A stretch of 64,000 bases of DNA, from contig NZ_AP025514.1 of the NCBI RefSeq assembly GCF_024347655.1, positions 2,914,001 through 2,978,000 of the forward strand. Reading direction: 5' to 3'. The position numbers and the translations under genes were made by a program. Shown one piece after another: positions 56,001 through 64,000 of the stretch. The number at the start of each line of letters is the position of its first letter. Within the stretch, counting starts at the first letter, position 1. The notes beneath the pieces are model-generated. The model saw only the letters and a list, made by a program, of their open reading frames with translations. It was not told where the DNA came from and did not search any database. This DNA is from Vibrio toranzoniae (GTDB lineage Bacteria; Pseudomonadota; Gammaproteobacteria; Enterobacterales; Vibrionaceae).

Positions 56001-57269
56001 AAGCAGTACTGGGTGTTCGCGGATTACTTCGTCTAGGATATCCCAAACGATAGCCTCTTCGCGCTCTACCATCTTCTTAGCAGCTTTGATTGTCGTAGCC
56101 ATGCCACGAGTTTCTAGCTTGCTATAGATGAACGGCTTAAATAGCTCAAGTGCCATCTTCTTAGGAAGACCACACTGATGTAGACGAAGGTATGGACCTA
56201 CTGTGATTACAGAACGGCCAGAGTAGTCTACACGTTTACCTAGAAGGTTCTGACGGAAACGACCTTGTTTACCCTTGATCATATCAGCAAGAGATTTCAG
56301 AGGACGCTTGTTAGAACCAGTGATAGCTCGACCACGACGACCGTTATCTAGAAGTGCATCAACAGACTCTTGCAGCATACGCTTTTCGTTACGTACGATG
56401 ATGTCCGGAGCAGCGAGCTCTAGAAGACGCTTCAAACGGTTGTTACGGTTGATCACACGACGGTAAAGGTCGTTCAGATCTGAAGTCGCAAAACGACCGC
56501 CATCTAGTGGTACTAGAGGACGAAGATCTGGCGGTAGAACCGGAAGTACAGTCAGAATCATCCATTGCGGATCGTTACCCGATGCAATGAACGCTTCCAC
56601 TAGCTTCAGGCGCTTAGTAACTTTTTTACGCTTAGTTTCTGAGTTAGTCGTTTCTAACTCTTCGCGCATTTCTTCCACTTCTTGATGAAGGTCCATTGTT
56701 GAAAGCAGATCTTTGATCGCTTCAGCACCCATCTTAGCAGTGAATTCGTCACCCCACTCTTCTAGACGATCCAGATACTCTTCTTCAGTAAGCATCTGAG
56801 ATTTTTCTAGATCCGTCATACCTGGTTCAGTAACTACGTACATCTCGAAGTAAAGAACACGTTCGATATCACGTAGAGGGATATCCATTAGTAGACCGAT
56901 ACGAGACGGCAGTGATTTTAGGAACCAGATGTGAGCAACTGGTGAAGCTAGTTCGATGTGGCCCATACGGTCACGACGAACTTTAGTTTGTGTAACTTCA
57001 ACGCCACACTTCTCACAGATAACACCACGGTGCTTCAGGCGCTTGTATTTGCCACAAAGACATTCGTAGTCTTTAACTGGACCAAAAATACGTGCACAGA
57101 ACAGACCATCACGTTCAGGTTTGAACGTACGATAGTTAATTGTTTCCGGCTTTTTAACTTCACCAAAAGACCATGAACGGATCATGTCTGGTGAAGATAG
57201 ACCGATTTTGATTGCATCAAATTCTTCGGTCTTATGCTGTGCTTTTAGAAAGTTTAATAAGTCTTTCAC
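53067..57269 (-). CDS. rpoC: RNA polymerase beta' subunit
   Basis: RpoC forms the catalytic cleft of RNA polymerase with RpoB. The 1400-aa protein has the first zinc site ([20 protein letters not shown], about 70-90), the catalytic magnesium loop NADFDGDQM, the bridge-helix region, and the second zinc site [20 protein letters not shown] chose a GTG start at 57269 ([17 protein letters not shown]), six bases after AGGAG, as in E. coli and other Vibrio; an ATG eleven codons upstream is open but lies across that ribosome site. rpoB lies 91 bases upstream. The spacer has a GGAGCT/AGCTCC hairpin. Confidence 0.98.
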   Translation of the reverse strand: MKDLLNFLKAQHKTEEFDAIKIGLSSPDMIRSWSFGEVKKPETINYRTFKPERDGLFCARIFGPVKDYECLCGKYKRLKHRGVICEKCGVEVTQTKVRRDRMGHIELASPVAHIWFLKSLPSRIGLLMDIPLRDIERVLYFEMYVVTEPGMTDLEKSQMLTEEEYLDRLEEWGDEFTAKMGAEAIKDLLSTMDLHQEVEEMREELETTNSETKRKKVTKRLKLVEAFIASGNDPQWMILTVLPVLPPDLRPLVPLDGGRFATSDLNDLYRRVINRNNRLKRLLELAAPDIIVRNEKRMLQESVDALLDNGRRGRAITGSNKRPLKSLADMIKGKQGRFRQNLLGKRVDYSGRSVITVGPYLRLHQCGLPKKMALELFKPFIYSKLETRGMATTIKAAKKMVEREEAIVWDILDEVIREHPVLLNRAPTLHRLGIQAFEPVLIEGKAIQLHPLVCAAYNADFDGDQMAVHVPLTLEAQLEARTLMMSTNNILSPASGDPIIVPSQDVVLGLYYMTREKINVKGEGMYLAGPEEAEKAYRTKSAELHARVKVRITETVVDEDGNSTTETKMVDTTVGRAMLWQIVPAGLPYSIVNQKLGKKQISTLLNEAYRKLGLKDTVVFADQIMYAGFAYAALSGVSVGIDDMVVPQAKYDEIESAEEEVREIQEQFQSGLVTAGERYNKVIDIWASTNDRVAKAMMDNLSSETVINRDGEEEQQESFNSIYMMADSGARGSAAQIRQLAGMRGLMARPDGSIIETPITANFKEGLNVLQYFISTHGARKGLADTALKTANSGYLTRRLVDVAQDVVVHEHDCGTQEGIDMMPHIEGGDVKVALSELALGRVVAEDVLKPGTEDVLIPRNTLIDEKWCQIMEDNSVDSMKVRSVVTCDADFGCCAQCYGRDLARGHLVNQGEAVGVIAAQSIGEPGTQLTMRTFHIGGAASTAAAENSIQAKTTGTVKLHNAKFVINKDKKLVITSRASEMTIIDEFGRTKEKHKLPYGSILSKADNDAVEAGEVVANWEAHTMPIITEVAGRIQFVDMIDGVTVSRQTDDLTGLSSSEVTDTAARPAAGKDMRPAIKLVDEQGNDVMIPGTDMPAHYFLPGKAIVNIEDGAEVGIGDTLSRIPQKSSGNKDITGGLPRVADLFEARKPKEPAILAEHTGTVSFGKETKGKRRLVITREGGEAYEEMIPKHRQLNVFEGEKIERGDVIADGPETPHDILRLRGIHAVTQYIANEVQEVYRLQGVKINDKHIETIVRQMLRKCTITHSGDSQFLPGEQVEYHNVKIANRKLEAEGKELVRFERDLLGITKASLATESFISAASFQETTRVLTEAAVSGKRDDLRGLKENVIVGRLIPAGTGFAYHQERQAKREEEQDGPSAEQATDNLAALLNAGFSSEE

Positions 57270-57293
57270 ATTCAGCTCCTGTAAGGAGTTAAA

Positions 57294-57318
57294 GGAGCTC
57301 ACTGCTGTAGCAAGCTCC
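57294..57318 (-). other. Hairpin in the rpoB-rpoC spacer
   Basis: GGAGCT and AGCTCC pair with an inner TGCT/AGCA stem around a two-base centre, with three extra bases on one side. No T run follows. It lies between rpoB and rpoC and may be an mRNA processing or stability site. Confidence 0.55.
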
Positions 57319-57360
57319 CTTTTACCAAATAATCCTATCTTCTTTTAAAAAGAGGAGGGA

Positions 57361-60300
57361 TTACTCTTCGTCTTCTAGCTCGATGTTGATACCTAGCGAG
57401 CGAATCTCTTTCAACAGTACGTTGAACGACTCAGGCATACCAGGTTCCATGCTATGGTTACCGTCTACGATGTTCTTATACATCTTAGTACGGCCGTTAA
57501 CGTCATCTGACTTAACTGTTAGCATTTCTTGTAGAGTATATGCAGCACCGTATGCTTCTAGTGCCCATACTTCCATCTCACCGAAACGCTGACCACCGAA
57601 CTGAGCTTTACCACCAAGTGGTTGCTGAGTTACTAGGCTGTAAGAACCCGTCGAACGAGCATGCATCTTGTCATCAACCAAGTGGTTTAGTTTTAGCATA
57701 TACATGTAACCAACAGTTACAGGACGCTCAAACGAATCACCAGTACGACCATCAAACAGTTTAAGCTGACCAGATTCTGGCAGATCACCCAGTTTAAGTA
57801 GTTCTTTGATTAGAGGCTCAGAAGCACCGTCGAACACAGGAGTAGCAATCGGTAGACCGCCACGTAGGTTCTTAATCAGTGTACGAACTTGATCATCAGA
57901 CAGTTCTGCAATATCAACTTTCTGACGAGTATCACCAAGATCATAAACCTTCTGTAGGAACTCACGGAACTTATGCAGTTCTTGTTGTTCCTTAACCATT
58001 TGGTTGATCTTGTCACCGATACCTTTCGCAGCCAAACCTAAGTGTACTTCTAAGATCTGACCGATGTTCATACGCGATGGTACACCCAGTGGGTTAAGTA
58101 CGATGTCTACAGGCTGACCTTTTTCATCGTATGGCATGTCTTCAACAGGGTTAATCTTAGAGATTACACCTTTGTTACCGTGACGACCGGCCATCTTATC
58201 ACCAGGCTGGATACGACGTTTAACCGCTAGGTAAACTTTAACAATCTTAAGAACGCCAGGCGCTAGATCATCACCTTGAGTGATTTTACGACGCTTAGTT
58301 TCAAACTTCTTATCGAAGTCTGCTTTTAGCTCATCCCACTGCTCAGCAAGTTGCTCAAGCTGTGTTTGTAGCGCGTCGTCTTCTAGAACTTGCTCTAGCC
58401 ATTGCTTACGACCGATAGTATCAAGCTTAGCTTCAGAGTAACCACCAGACAGAAGTACAGCTTTAACACGGTTAAGAAGGCCACCCTCAAGAATTTGGAA
58501 CTCTTCAGTTAGGTCTTTCTTAGCTTCTTTAAGCTGCATCTGTTCGATTTCGAGTGCACGCTTGTCTTTCTCTACGCCATCGCGAGTGAAGACTTGTACA
58601 TCGATGATAGTACCCGAAACAGAGTTTGGTACACGTAGAGAAGTATCTTTAACATCAGATGCTTTCTCACCGAAGATAGCACGTAGTAGCTTCTCTTCAG
58701 GAGTCAGTTGAGTTTCACCTTTAGGGGTTACTTTACCAACTAGGATGTCGCCACCCTTAACTTCAGCACCAATGTAAACGATACCTGACTCGTCTAGTTT
58801 AGACAGAGCAGACTCACCTACGTTTGGAATATCAGCTGTGATCTCTTCAGAACCCAGCTTAGTATCACGAGCCACACAAGATAGTTCTTGGATGTGGATA
58901 GTCGTGAAACGGTCTTCTTGAACTACGCGCTCAGATACTAAGATCGAGTCTTCGAAGTTGTAACCGTTCCAAGGCATAAACGCGATACGCATGTTTTGGC
59001 CAAGAGCGAGTTCACCAAGGTCTGTTGAAGGACCGTCAGCAAGAACGTCGCCGCGTGCAACTGGTTCGCCAGGAAGTACAGTTGGACGTTGGTTGATACA
59101 TGTGTTTTGGTTCGAACGCGTGTACTTAGTCAGGTTGTAGATATCGATACCAGCTTCGCCAGGTACCAATTCATCTTCGTTAACCTTAACTACGATACGA
59201 GAAGCGTCTACAGACTGAACTTGACCACCACGTTTAGCAACCGCTGTAACACCAGAGTCAACGGCGATATTACGTTCAATACCAGTACCGACTAGAGGCT
59301 TATCAGCCTTAAGTGTTGGTACAGCTTGACGTTGCATGTTCGCACCCATCAATGCACGGTTCGCATCATCGTGTTCTAGGAACGGGATAAGCGAAGCTGC
59401 GATAGATACAACTTGGTTTGTCGCAACGTCCATGTAGTCAACGTGATCACGAGGGTGAAGACCAGATTCACCTTTTTGACGAGCTGTGATTAGCTCATCG
59501 GCAAACGTACCTTCTTCTGTAAGAACAGTGTTTGCCTGCGCGATGACGAATTGACCTTCCTGGATTGCAGACAGGTAATCAACTTCTTCTGTTACTACAC
59601 CATCCACTACACGACGGTACGGAGTTTCTAGGAAACCGTAATCGTTACAACGTGCAAACGCAGATAGCGAGTTAATTAGACCGATGTTTGGACCTTCAGG
59701 CGTTTCGATCGGACATAGACGACCGTAGTGAGTTACGTGAACGTCACGTACTTCGAAGCCTGCGCGCTCACGAGTAAGACCACCAGGACCTAAAGCAGAG
59801 ATACGACGCTTGTGCGTAACTTCTGACAATGGGTTGTTTTGGTCCATGAACTGTGAAAGCTGTGAAGAGCCAAAGAATTCTTTCACTGCAGCAGAGATCG
59901 GCTTAGCGTTGATAAGATCTTGAGGCATGATTGCATCGAGGTCACCAAGGCTTAGGCGCTCTTTAACGGCACGTTCTACACGAACTAGACCAACACGGAA
60001 TTGGTTTTCTGCCATTTCACCTACAGAACGGATACGACGGTTGCCAAGGTGGTCGATGTCGTCCACTTCACCAATACCGTTACGGATACCAATCAGTTTC
60101 TTCATCACTTCGATGATGTCTGATTCATCCAGAGTACCGCGCTCTTCTTCTTCTTCACGCTCGATAGAGCTGTTGAACTTCATACGGCCTACAGTTGATA
60201 GGTCGTAACGATCTTCAGAGAAGAATAGGCTTTCGAACAATGATTCTGCAGCTTCTTTCGTTGGTGGCTCGCCAGGACGCATCATGCGGTAGATTTCTAC

Positions 60301-61389
60301 CAATGCAGAGATGCGATCTACTGTGCTATCGGCACGTAGAGTGTCCGACATGAATGGACCGTGATCTAGGTCATTCGTGAACAGAGTTTGTAGAGCCTTG
60401 TGGCCTGCTTGAGACAGGTTAGCAAGTGCTTCTAGGCTAATCTCTTGGTTCGCGCCAACGATGATCTCGCCAGTTGCTTCATTGATGTAATCTTTAGATG
60501 CAACTTTACCAACGATGTACTCTACTGGTACTTCGATGTGCTCAACGCCATCTTTTTCAAGTTGACGGATATGGCGAGCAGTAACACGACGACCAGTCTC
60601 AACGTAAGTTTTGCCGTTTGCTTCGATGTCGAATGACGCAGTTTCACCACGTAGACGATCAGGAACCAACTCCATAAGAAGAGTTTGATCTTTCACTTCG
60701 AAGTTCACTTTGTCGAAGAACAGATCAAGGATCTCTTCCGTCGATTTACCAAGTGCACGAAGAATAATCGATGCTGGTAGTTTACGACGACGGTCGATAC
60801 GTACGAATAAGTTATCCTTAGGATCGAACTCAAAGTCTAACCATGAGCCACGGTAAGGAATTACACGTGCGTTATAAAGAACTTTACCTGATGAGTGAGT
60901 CTTACCCTTATCACTGTCGAAGAACACGCCTGGGCTTCGGTGCAGCTGGGATACGATAACCCTCTCGGTACCATTAATTACGAAAGTACCATTGTCTGTC
61001 ATAAGCGGAATTTCGCCCATGTAGACTTCTTGTTCTTTAATGTCTTTTACAGTACCTGCTGGTGCGTCTCGATCAAAGATAACTAAACGTAGTTTTACGC
61101 GTAGTGGCTTTGAGTAAGTAACACCGCGGATTTGACATTCTTTAACGTCAAAAACTGGCTCACCAAGACGGTAGCTAACGTATTGCAGCTCAGAATTGCC
61201 GTTGTAGCTCTGAATTGGAAATACAGAACGGAAAGCAGCTTCAAGACCGTATTGACCTTCAGGATCCTGTTCGATGAATTTGTCGAAAGAATCAAGCTGG
61301 ATCGATAGTAGGTATGGAATGTCCAAAACTTGTGGACGAGTACCAAAATCCTTACGGATGCGCTTTTTCTCGGTATAAGAGTAAACCAT
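57361..61389 (-). CDS. rpoB: RNA polymerase beta subunit
   Basis: RpoB is the second large catalytic subunit of RNA polymerase. The 1342-aa product has the same length as E. coli RpoB. The rifampicin pocket reads [16 protein letters not shown] followed by [14 protein letters not shown], with the wild-type Asp, His and Ser at the main resistance positions, so no rifampicin resistance change is visible there. The C-terminal region includes [15 protein letters not shown] and [19 protein letters not shown] chose the Met at 61389 ([20 protein letters not shown] ribosome site). An attenuator lies between rplL and rpoB. Confidence 0.98.
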   Translation of the reverse strand: MVYSYTEKKRIRKDFGTRPQVLDIPYLLSIQLDSFDKFIEQDPEGQYGLEAAFRSVFPIQSYNGNSELQYVSYRLGEPVFDVKECQIRGVTYSKPLRVKLRLVIFDRDAPAGTVKDIKEQEVYMGEIPLMTDNGTFVINGTERVIVSQLHRSPGVFFDSDKGKTHSSGKVLYNARVIPYRGSWLDFEFDPKDNLFVRIDRRRKLPASIILRALGKSTEEILDLFFDKVNFEVKDQTLLMELVPDRLRGETASFDIEANGKTYVETGRRVTARHIRQLEKDGVEHIEVPVEYIVGKVASKDYINEATGEIIVGANQEISLEALANLSQAGHKALQTLFTNDLDHGPFMSDTLRADSTVDRISALVEIYRMMRPGEPPTKEAAESLFESLFFSEDRYDLSTVGRMKFNSSIEREEEEERGTLDESDIIEVMKKLIGIRNGIGEVDDIDHLGNRRIRSVGEMAENQFRVGLVRVERAVKERLSLGDLDAIMPQDLINAKPISAAVKEFFGSSQLSQFMDQNNPLSEVTHKRRISALGPGGLTRERAGFEVRDVHVTHYGRLCPIETPEGPNIGLINSLSAFARCNDYGFLETPYRRVVDGVVTEEVDYLSAIQEGQFVIAQANTVLTEEGTFADELITARQKGESGLHPRDHVDYMDVATNQVVSIAASLIPFLEHDDANRALMGANMQRQAVPTLKADKPLVGTGIERNIAVDSGVTAVAKRGGQVQSVDASRIVVKVNEDELVPGEAGIDIYNLTKYTRSNQNTCINQRPTVLPGEPVARGDVLADGPSTDLGELALGQNMRIAFMPWNGYNFEDSILVSERVVQEDRFTTIHIQELSCVARDTKLGSEEITADIPNVGESALSKLDESGIVYIGAEVKGGDILVGKVTPKGETQLTPEEKLLRAIFGEKASDVKDTSLRVPNSVSGTIIDVQVFTRDGVEKDKRALEIEQMQLKEAKKDLTEEFQILEGGLLNRVKAVLLSGGYSEAKLDTIGRKQWLEQVLEDDALQTQLEQLAEQWDELKADFDKKFETKRRKITQGDDLAPGVLKIVKVYLAVKRRIQPGDKMAGRHGNKGVISKINPVEDMPYDEKGQPVDIVLNPLGVPSRMNIGQILEVHLGLAAKGIGDKINQMVKEQQELHKFREFLQKVYDLGDTRQKVDIAELSDDQVRTLIKNLRGGLPIATPVFDGASEPLIKELLKLGDLPESGQLKLFDGRTGDSFERPVTVGYMYMLKLNHLVDDKMHARSTGSYSLVTQQPLGGKAQFGGQRFGEMEVWALEAYGAAYTLQEMLTVKSDDVNGRTKMYKNIVDGNHSMEPGMPESFNVLLKEIRSLGINIELEDEE

Positions 61390-61560
61390 GGGGTTCCTCA
61401 GCTCGCTGATAAGTGACCCAAACCACCCAAAACACTCTTCAGAGGGGGTGGTGACAAACAGCTGTTTACTGTAGTGAACAATCATTTCGAAAAAATGACT
61501 GTTTTTTTGCTCGGATTATGACGGTTAAACAGCGGAAATTTCGTCATAGCCCTACAGCGC

Positions 61561-61591
61561 AAAAAGGCCGGTGGTTAATTAACCACCAGCC
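61561..61591 (-). terminator. rplL-rpoB attenuator
   Basis: On the minus strand GGCTGGTGG and CCACCGGCC pair (one T-G pair) around the self-complementary loop TTAATTAA, followed by TTTTT. It lies just past rplL, where E. coli also has a partial terminator that sets the L12 to beta ratio. A second small hairpin (TAGCC, GAAA, GGCTA) lies at 61594-61608. Confidence 0.82.
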
Positions 61592-61623
61592 ATTAGCCTT
61601 TCGGCTATGAAATTAAGTAGTAA

Positions 61624-61992
61624 TTACTTAACTTCAACAGAAGCGCCAGCTTCTTCTAGCTGTGCTTTAAGAGCTTCAGCTTCAGCTTTGTCAACGCCTT
61701 CTTTAAGCGCTGCAGGAGCTGAGTCTACAAGACCTTTAGCTTCTTTAAGACCTAGGCCAGTTGCGCCACGTACAGCTTTGATAACTTGTACTTTGTTAGC
61801 GCCAGCACCTGTTAGGATAACGTCGAATTCAGTTTGCTCAGCAGCAGCTTCGCCGCCAGCAGCGCCGCCAGCTACAACAGCAGCTGCTGCAGTAACGCCG
61901 AATTTCTCTTCCATAGCTTCGATAAGCTCAACAACTTGCATTACAGACATTTCTGCAACTGCGTCTAGGATTTGCTCGTTAGTAATAGACAT
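61624..61992 (-). CDS. rplL: 50S ribosomal protein L7/L12
   Basis: L12 forms the multimeric stalk of the large subunit that recruits translation factors. The 122-aa protein is acidic, with the N-terminal dimer domain that binds L10, an Ala/Gly-rich hinge (about 36-52), and the C-terminal factor-binding domain with [20 protein letters not shown]. The stop codon is followed by two hairpins that attenuate transcription into rpoB. It is co-transcribed with rplJ. Confidence 0.98.
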   Translation of the reverse strand: MSITNEQILDAVAEMSVMQVVELIEAMEEKFGVTAAAAVVAGGAAGGEAAAEQTEFDVILTGAGANKVQVIKAVRGATGLGLKEAKGLVDSAPAALKEGVDKAEAEALKAQLEEAGASVEVK

Positions 61993-62049
61993 AACAATTC
62001 TCTTTTAAGTCAACAATAAGTTTAAATAGCAACCAGTGAAAAGCAAGGC

Positions 62050-62544
62050 TTATGCCGCAGCTTCTTCTTTTTGGTCGCGAACAGCAGCGATAGTACGAAC
62101 CAGCTTGCCAGCAGAAGCTTCTTTCATGCACATCATTAGGCGTGCAATTGCTTCGTCGTAAGTTGGTAGTGTCGCTAGTACTTCAGCATCAGTAACTGCG
62201 CCTTCAAATGCAGCAGCTTTGATCTCGAAATCTTTATTCTCTTTAGCGAAGTCTTTGAAAAGACGCGCTGCAGCACCTGGGTGCTCATTAGAGAATGCGA
62301 TCAGAGTAGGACCAGTGAAAGTGTCTACTAGACACTCGTAGTCTGTACCCTGAACCGCACGGCGTGCTAGTGTGTTACGAACAACTTTCATGTAAACACC
62401 CGCTTCGCGAGCTTGTTTACGTAGAGAAGTCATTGCGCCAACTTCAACGCCACGAGAATCAGCTACAACTGCAGAAAGTGCACCACTGGCAGCTTCGTTG
62501 ACTTCAGCAACAATTGCTTTTTTGTCTTGAAGATTTAAAGCCAT
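62050..62544 (-). CDS. rplJ: 50S ribosomal protein L10
   Basis: L10 anchors the L12 dimers to the ribosome and, in complex with L12, represses its own mRNA in E. coli. The 164-aa protein begins [21 protein letters not shown], has the rRNA-binding N-terminal domain ([23 protein letters not shown]), and ends in the Ala/Glu-rich helix that binds L12. A 250-base leader separates it from rplA and carries its promoter, so the leader target of autogenous control probably lies there. Confidence 0.97.
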   Translation of the reverse strand: MALNLQDKKAIVAEVNEAASGALSAVVADSRGVEVGAMTSLRKQAREAGVYMKVVRNTLARRAVQGTDYECLVDTFTGPTLIAFSNEHPGAAARLFKDFAKENKDFEIKAAAFEGAVTDAEVLATLPTYDEAIARLMMCMKEASAGKLVRTIAAVRDQKEEAAA

Positions 62545-62765
62545 TTGGATTAACCTCTGGTTGTGATTACAGCACCCAATACAAAATGTATTGAGCGTTT
62601 ACGATGTTATTTAAAAATGAATAAATTCATTTCAAACCACAACATCGCCTACGTAGGTTTTATTAAGCCATCAACAATCTAATGAAAATCGATAGCGCCT
62701 ACGGTCTTGGGATAGATAATTTCAAATTGCTTTAAAACCATCCAACCACAAATATTAGGCGCAGA

Positions 62766-62793
62766 AGTATACACTAAATCTGCGCCTAAGCAA
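62766..62793 (-). promoter_or_regulatory. rplJ promoter within an inverted repeat
   Basis: On the minus strand TTGCTT and TATACT are 16 bases apart. An 11-bp perfect inverted repeat (TTAGGCGCAGA/TCTGCGCCTAA, 62755-62789) surrounds the -10 element. The site is where E. coli has the rplJL-rpoBC promoter. Confidence 0.72.
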
Positions 62794-62794
62794 A

Positions 62795-63499
62795 TTAGTT
62801 TGCTTGAGTATCAAGACTAGCTTGATCAACAGCAACACCAGCACCCATCGTAGTCGAGATGCTTACTTTCTTCAGGTAAGAACCTTTAGCTGAAGAAGGC
62901 TTAGCTTTCTTAAGAGCAACTAGAAGTGCTTCTAGGTTCTCTTGAAGCTGGTTAGCTTCGAAAGATGCTTTACCGATAGTAGTGTGGATGATGCCGTTCT
63001 TGTCGTTACGGTAACGAACCTGACCAGCTTTAGCGTTCTTAACCGCTTCAGCAACGTTAGGAGTTACAGTACCAACTTTAGGGTTTGGCATAAGGCCGCG
63101 TGGACCTAGGATTGTACCTAGTTGACCAACAACGCGCATTGCATCTGGAGAAGCAACAACAACGTCGAAGTTCATTTCGCCTTTTTTCACTTGCTCAGCA
63201 AGATCTTCCATACCAACGATATCTGCGCCAGCAGCTTTAGCAGCTTCTGCGTTTGCACCTTGGGTGAAAACAGCAACGCGGATGTCACGGCCAGTACCGT
63301 GAGGTAGCACAGTTGCGCCACGAACGTTTTGGTCAGATTTACGAGCATCGATGCCTAGGTTAACAGCAACGTCTACAGACTCAACGAACTTAGCAGTTGC
63401 TAGTTCTTTAAGAAGAGCAACAGCTTCGTTGATCTCGTATTCTTTAGTTGAATCAACTTTGTCGCGGATTACGCGCATACGCTTAGTAAGTTTTGCCAT
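62795..63499 (-). CDS. rplA: 50S ribosomal protein L1
   Basis: L1 forms the mobile stalk by the E site and is the autogenous repressor of the rplKA mRNA in E. coli. The 234-aa protein begins [21 protein letters not shown], has the conserved [14 protein letters not shown] and [17 protein letters not shown] segments, and the [16 protein letters not shown] signature. Length is as in E. coli. It starts four bases after the rplK stop codon. Confidence 0.98.
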   Translation of the reverse strand: MAKLTKRMRVIRDKVDSTKEYEINEAVALLKELATAKFVESVDVAVNLGIDARKSDQNVRGATVLPHGTGRDIRVAVFTQGANAEAAKAAGADIVGMEDLAEQVKKGEMNFDVVVASPDAMRVVGQLGTILGPRGLMPNPKVGTVTPNVAEAVKNAKAGQVRYRNDKNGIIHTTIGKASFEANQLQENLEALLVALKKAKPSSAKGSYLKKVSISTTMGAGVAVDQASLDTQAN

Positions 63500-63503
63500 G
63501 ATC

Positions 63504-63932
63504 TTATCCCTCTACCACTAGGCCCATTGAACGAGCAGTACCAGCAATAGAACGCTTCATTGCTTCGATGTCAGCACCAGTCATATCAGCAGCTTTAGTT
63601 TCTGCGATTTCTTGGATTTGAGCGTCAGTTACAGTGCCCACTTTTTCAGTGTTTGGACGACCAGAACCAGACTTAACGCCAGCAGCTTTCTTAAGAAGAA
63701 CAGCAGCAGGTGGAGTCTTAGTTACGAACGTGAAAGAACGGTCGTTGTAAACAGTAATAACTACTGGAGTAGGTAGACCTTTCTCAACAGATTCTGTTTT
63801 TGCGTTGAACGCTTTACAGAATTCCATGATGTTCACGCCGTGTTGACCTAGAGCAGGACCAACCGGTGGACTTGGGTTTGCCATACCAGCTGCAACTTGC
63901 AGTTTGATATAAGCTTCAACTTTCTTAGCCAT
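63504..63932 (-). CDS. rplK: 50S ribosomal protein L11
   Basis: L11 is part of the GTPase-associated centre and is needed for RelA activation. The 142-aa protein begins [30 protein letters not shown] (read from 63932), has the Pro-rich switch typical of the N-terminal domain and the C-terminal rRNA-binding domain with [14 protein letters not shown]. Its methylase prmA is in this window. I chose the Met at 63932; a longer frame runs to 63992 without a ribosome site. It is the last complete gene; nusG would be expected upstream, outside the window. Confidence 0.97.
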   Translation of the reverse strand: MAKKVEAYIKLQVAAGMANPSPPVGPALGQHGVNIMEFCKAFNAKTESVEKGLPTPVVITVYNDRSFTFVTKTPPAAVLLKKAAGVKSGSGRPNTEKVGTVTDAQIQEIAETKAADMTGADIEAMKRSIAGTARSMGLVVEG

Positions 63933-64000
63933 GATATTTCCTAATATTTGGGTACATGCGCCAGCCGTCAAGCAAGCTCCCCATAATTTCAATTAACTCT

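Noticed and set aside
57294..57318. The rpoB-rpoC spacer hairpin reads GGAGCTTGCT..GTGAGC on the minus strand, like the purH-purD elements.
   Set aside because: One arm is a base shorter and the flanks pair with each other to form an ordinary hairpin, so the likeness can be explained without a shared family.
59820..59910. Rifampicin-resistance change in rpoB.
   Set aside because: The pocket sequence has the wild-type residues at the main resistance positions.

Overview
The window is a stretch of conserved chromosome from a Vibrio, by overall gene content and protein resemblance probably near the Splendidus clade. That species-level placement is a judgement from memory; the genus is much safer. 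Evidence for Vibrio includes cpxP/cpxRA next to a Mn-superoxide dismutase, an arginine deiminase cluster beside pyrBI and an argR-family gene, a CrbS/CrbR acetate-switch island, hupA with its DUF1481 and DUF416 neighbours, and rplKAJL-rpoBC. I see no insertion sequence, prophage, CRISPR array, rRNA or tRNA gene. The novelty lies in regulatory DNA, RNA structures and a few residue-level oddities rather than in accessory genes.

Layout. 1-4.8 kb: cpxP diverges from cpxRA across CpxR boxes, followed by Fur-box sodA, trmL and fxsA. 5-8 kb: aspA and a Dcu-type C4-dicarboxylate transporter. 8-17 kb: an arginine/pyrimidine block with a YfcC-family transporter behind a consensus FNR box, arcA-arcC-arcB, then pyrL-pyrB-pyrI with a leader-peptide attenuator, then an argR-family regulator behind a tandem ARG-box-like operator. 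17-19 kb: dsbD.

19-36 kb: the acetate block. It holds the LuxR-type response regulator crbR, nhaP2 (convergent, with interlocked stop codons), a DUF4212 gene plus actP, the sensor crbS (transporter domain fused to a hybrid histidine kinase), a cNMP/CBS/DUF294 signalling protein, a DnaQ-like exonuclease and acs. A Fur-controlled fagA-like gene with fumC sits inside it. CrbS would phosphorylate CrbR, which would switch on acs and probably actP. FumC, like Mn-SodA, is an enzyme that does not need iron, so the two Fur boxes suggest an iron-sparing response split over two loci.

36-45 kb: housekeeping genes aroQ-accB-accC, prmA, dusB-fis, zntR, purH and purD. 45-53 kb: a DUF1481 lipoprotein, hupA, a CNNM/CBS membrane protein, a DUF416 protein, a hydroxyacid dehydrogenase, a uracil-DNA-glycosylase-like protein, hemE, nudC and rsd. 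53-64 kb: rpoC, rpoB, rplL, rplJ, rplA and rplK, all on the minus strand, cut off before the expected nusG.

The items I would look at first are: an orphan promoter-hairpin-terminator unit between hemE and nudC that looks like an undescribed small RNA; an Asn in place of the arginine-contacting Asp in the ArgR-family protein of the arginine deiminase cluster, which could mean citrulline sensing; two opposed copies of a structured motif (GGAGC, palindrome, GTGA) between purH and purD; paired long hairpins in both gaps of arcACB; and terminators placed directly over the translation start of the next gene.
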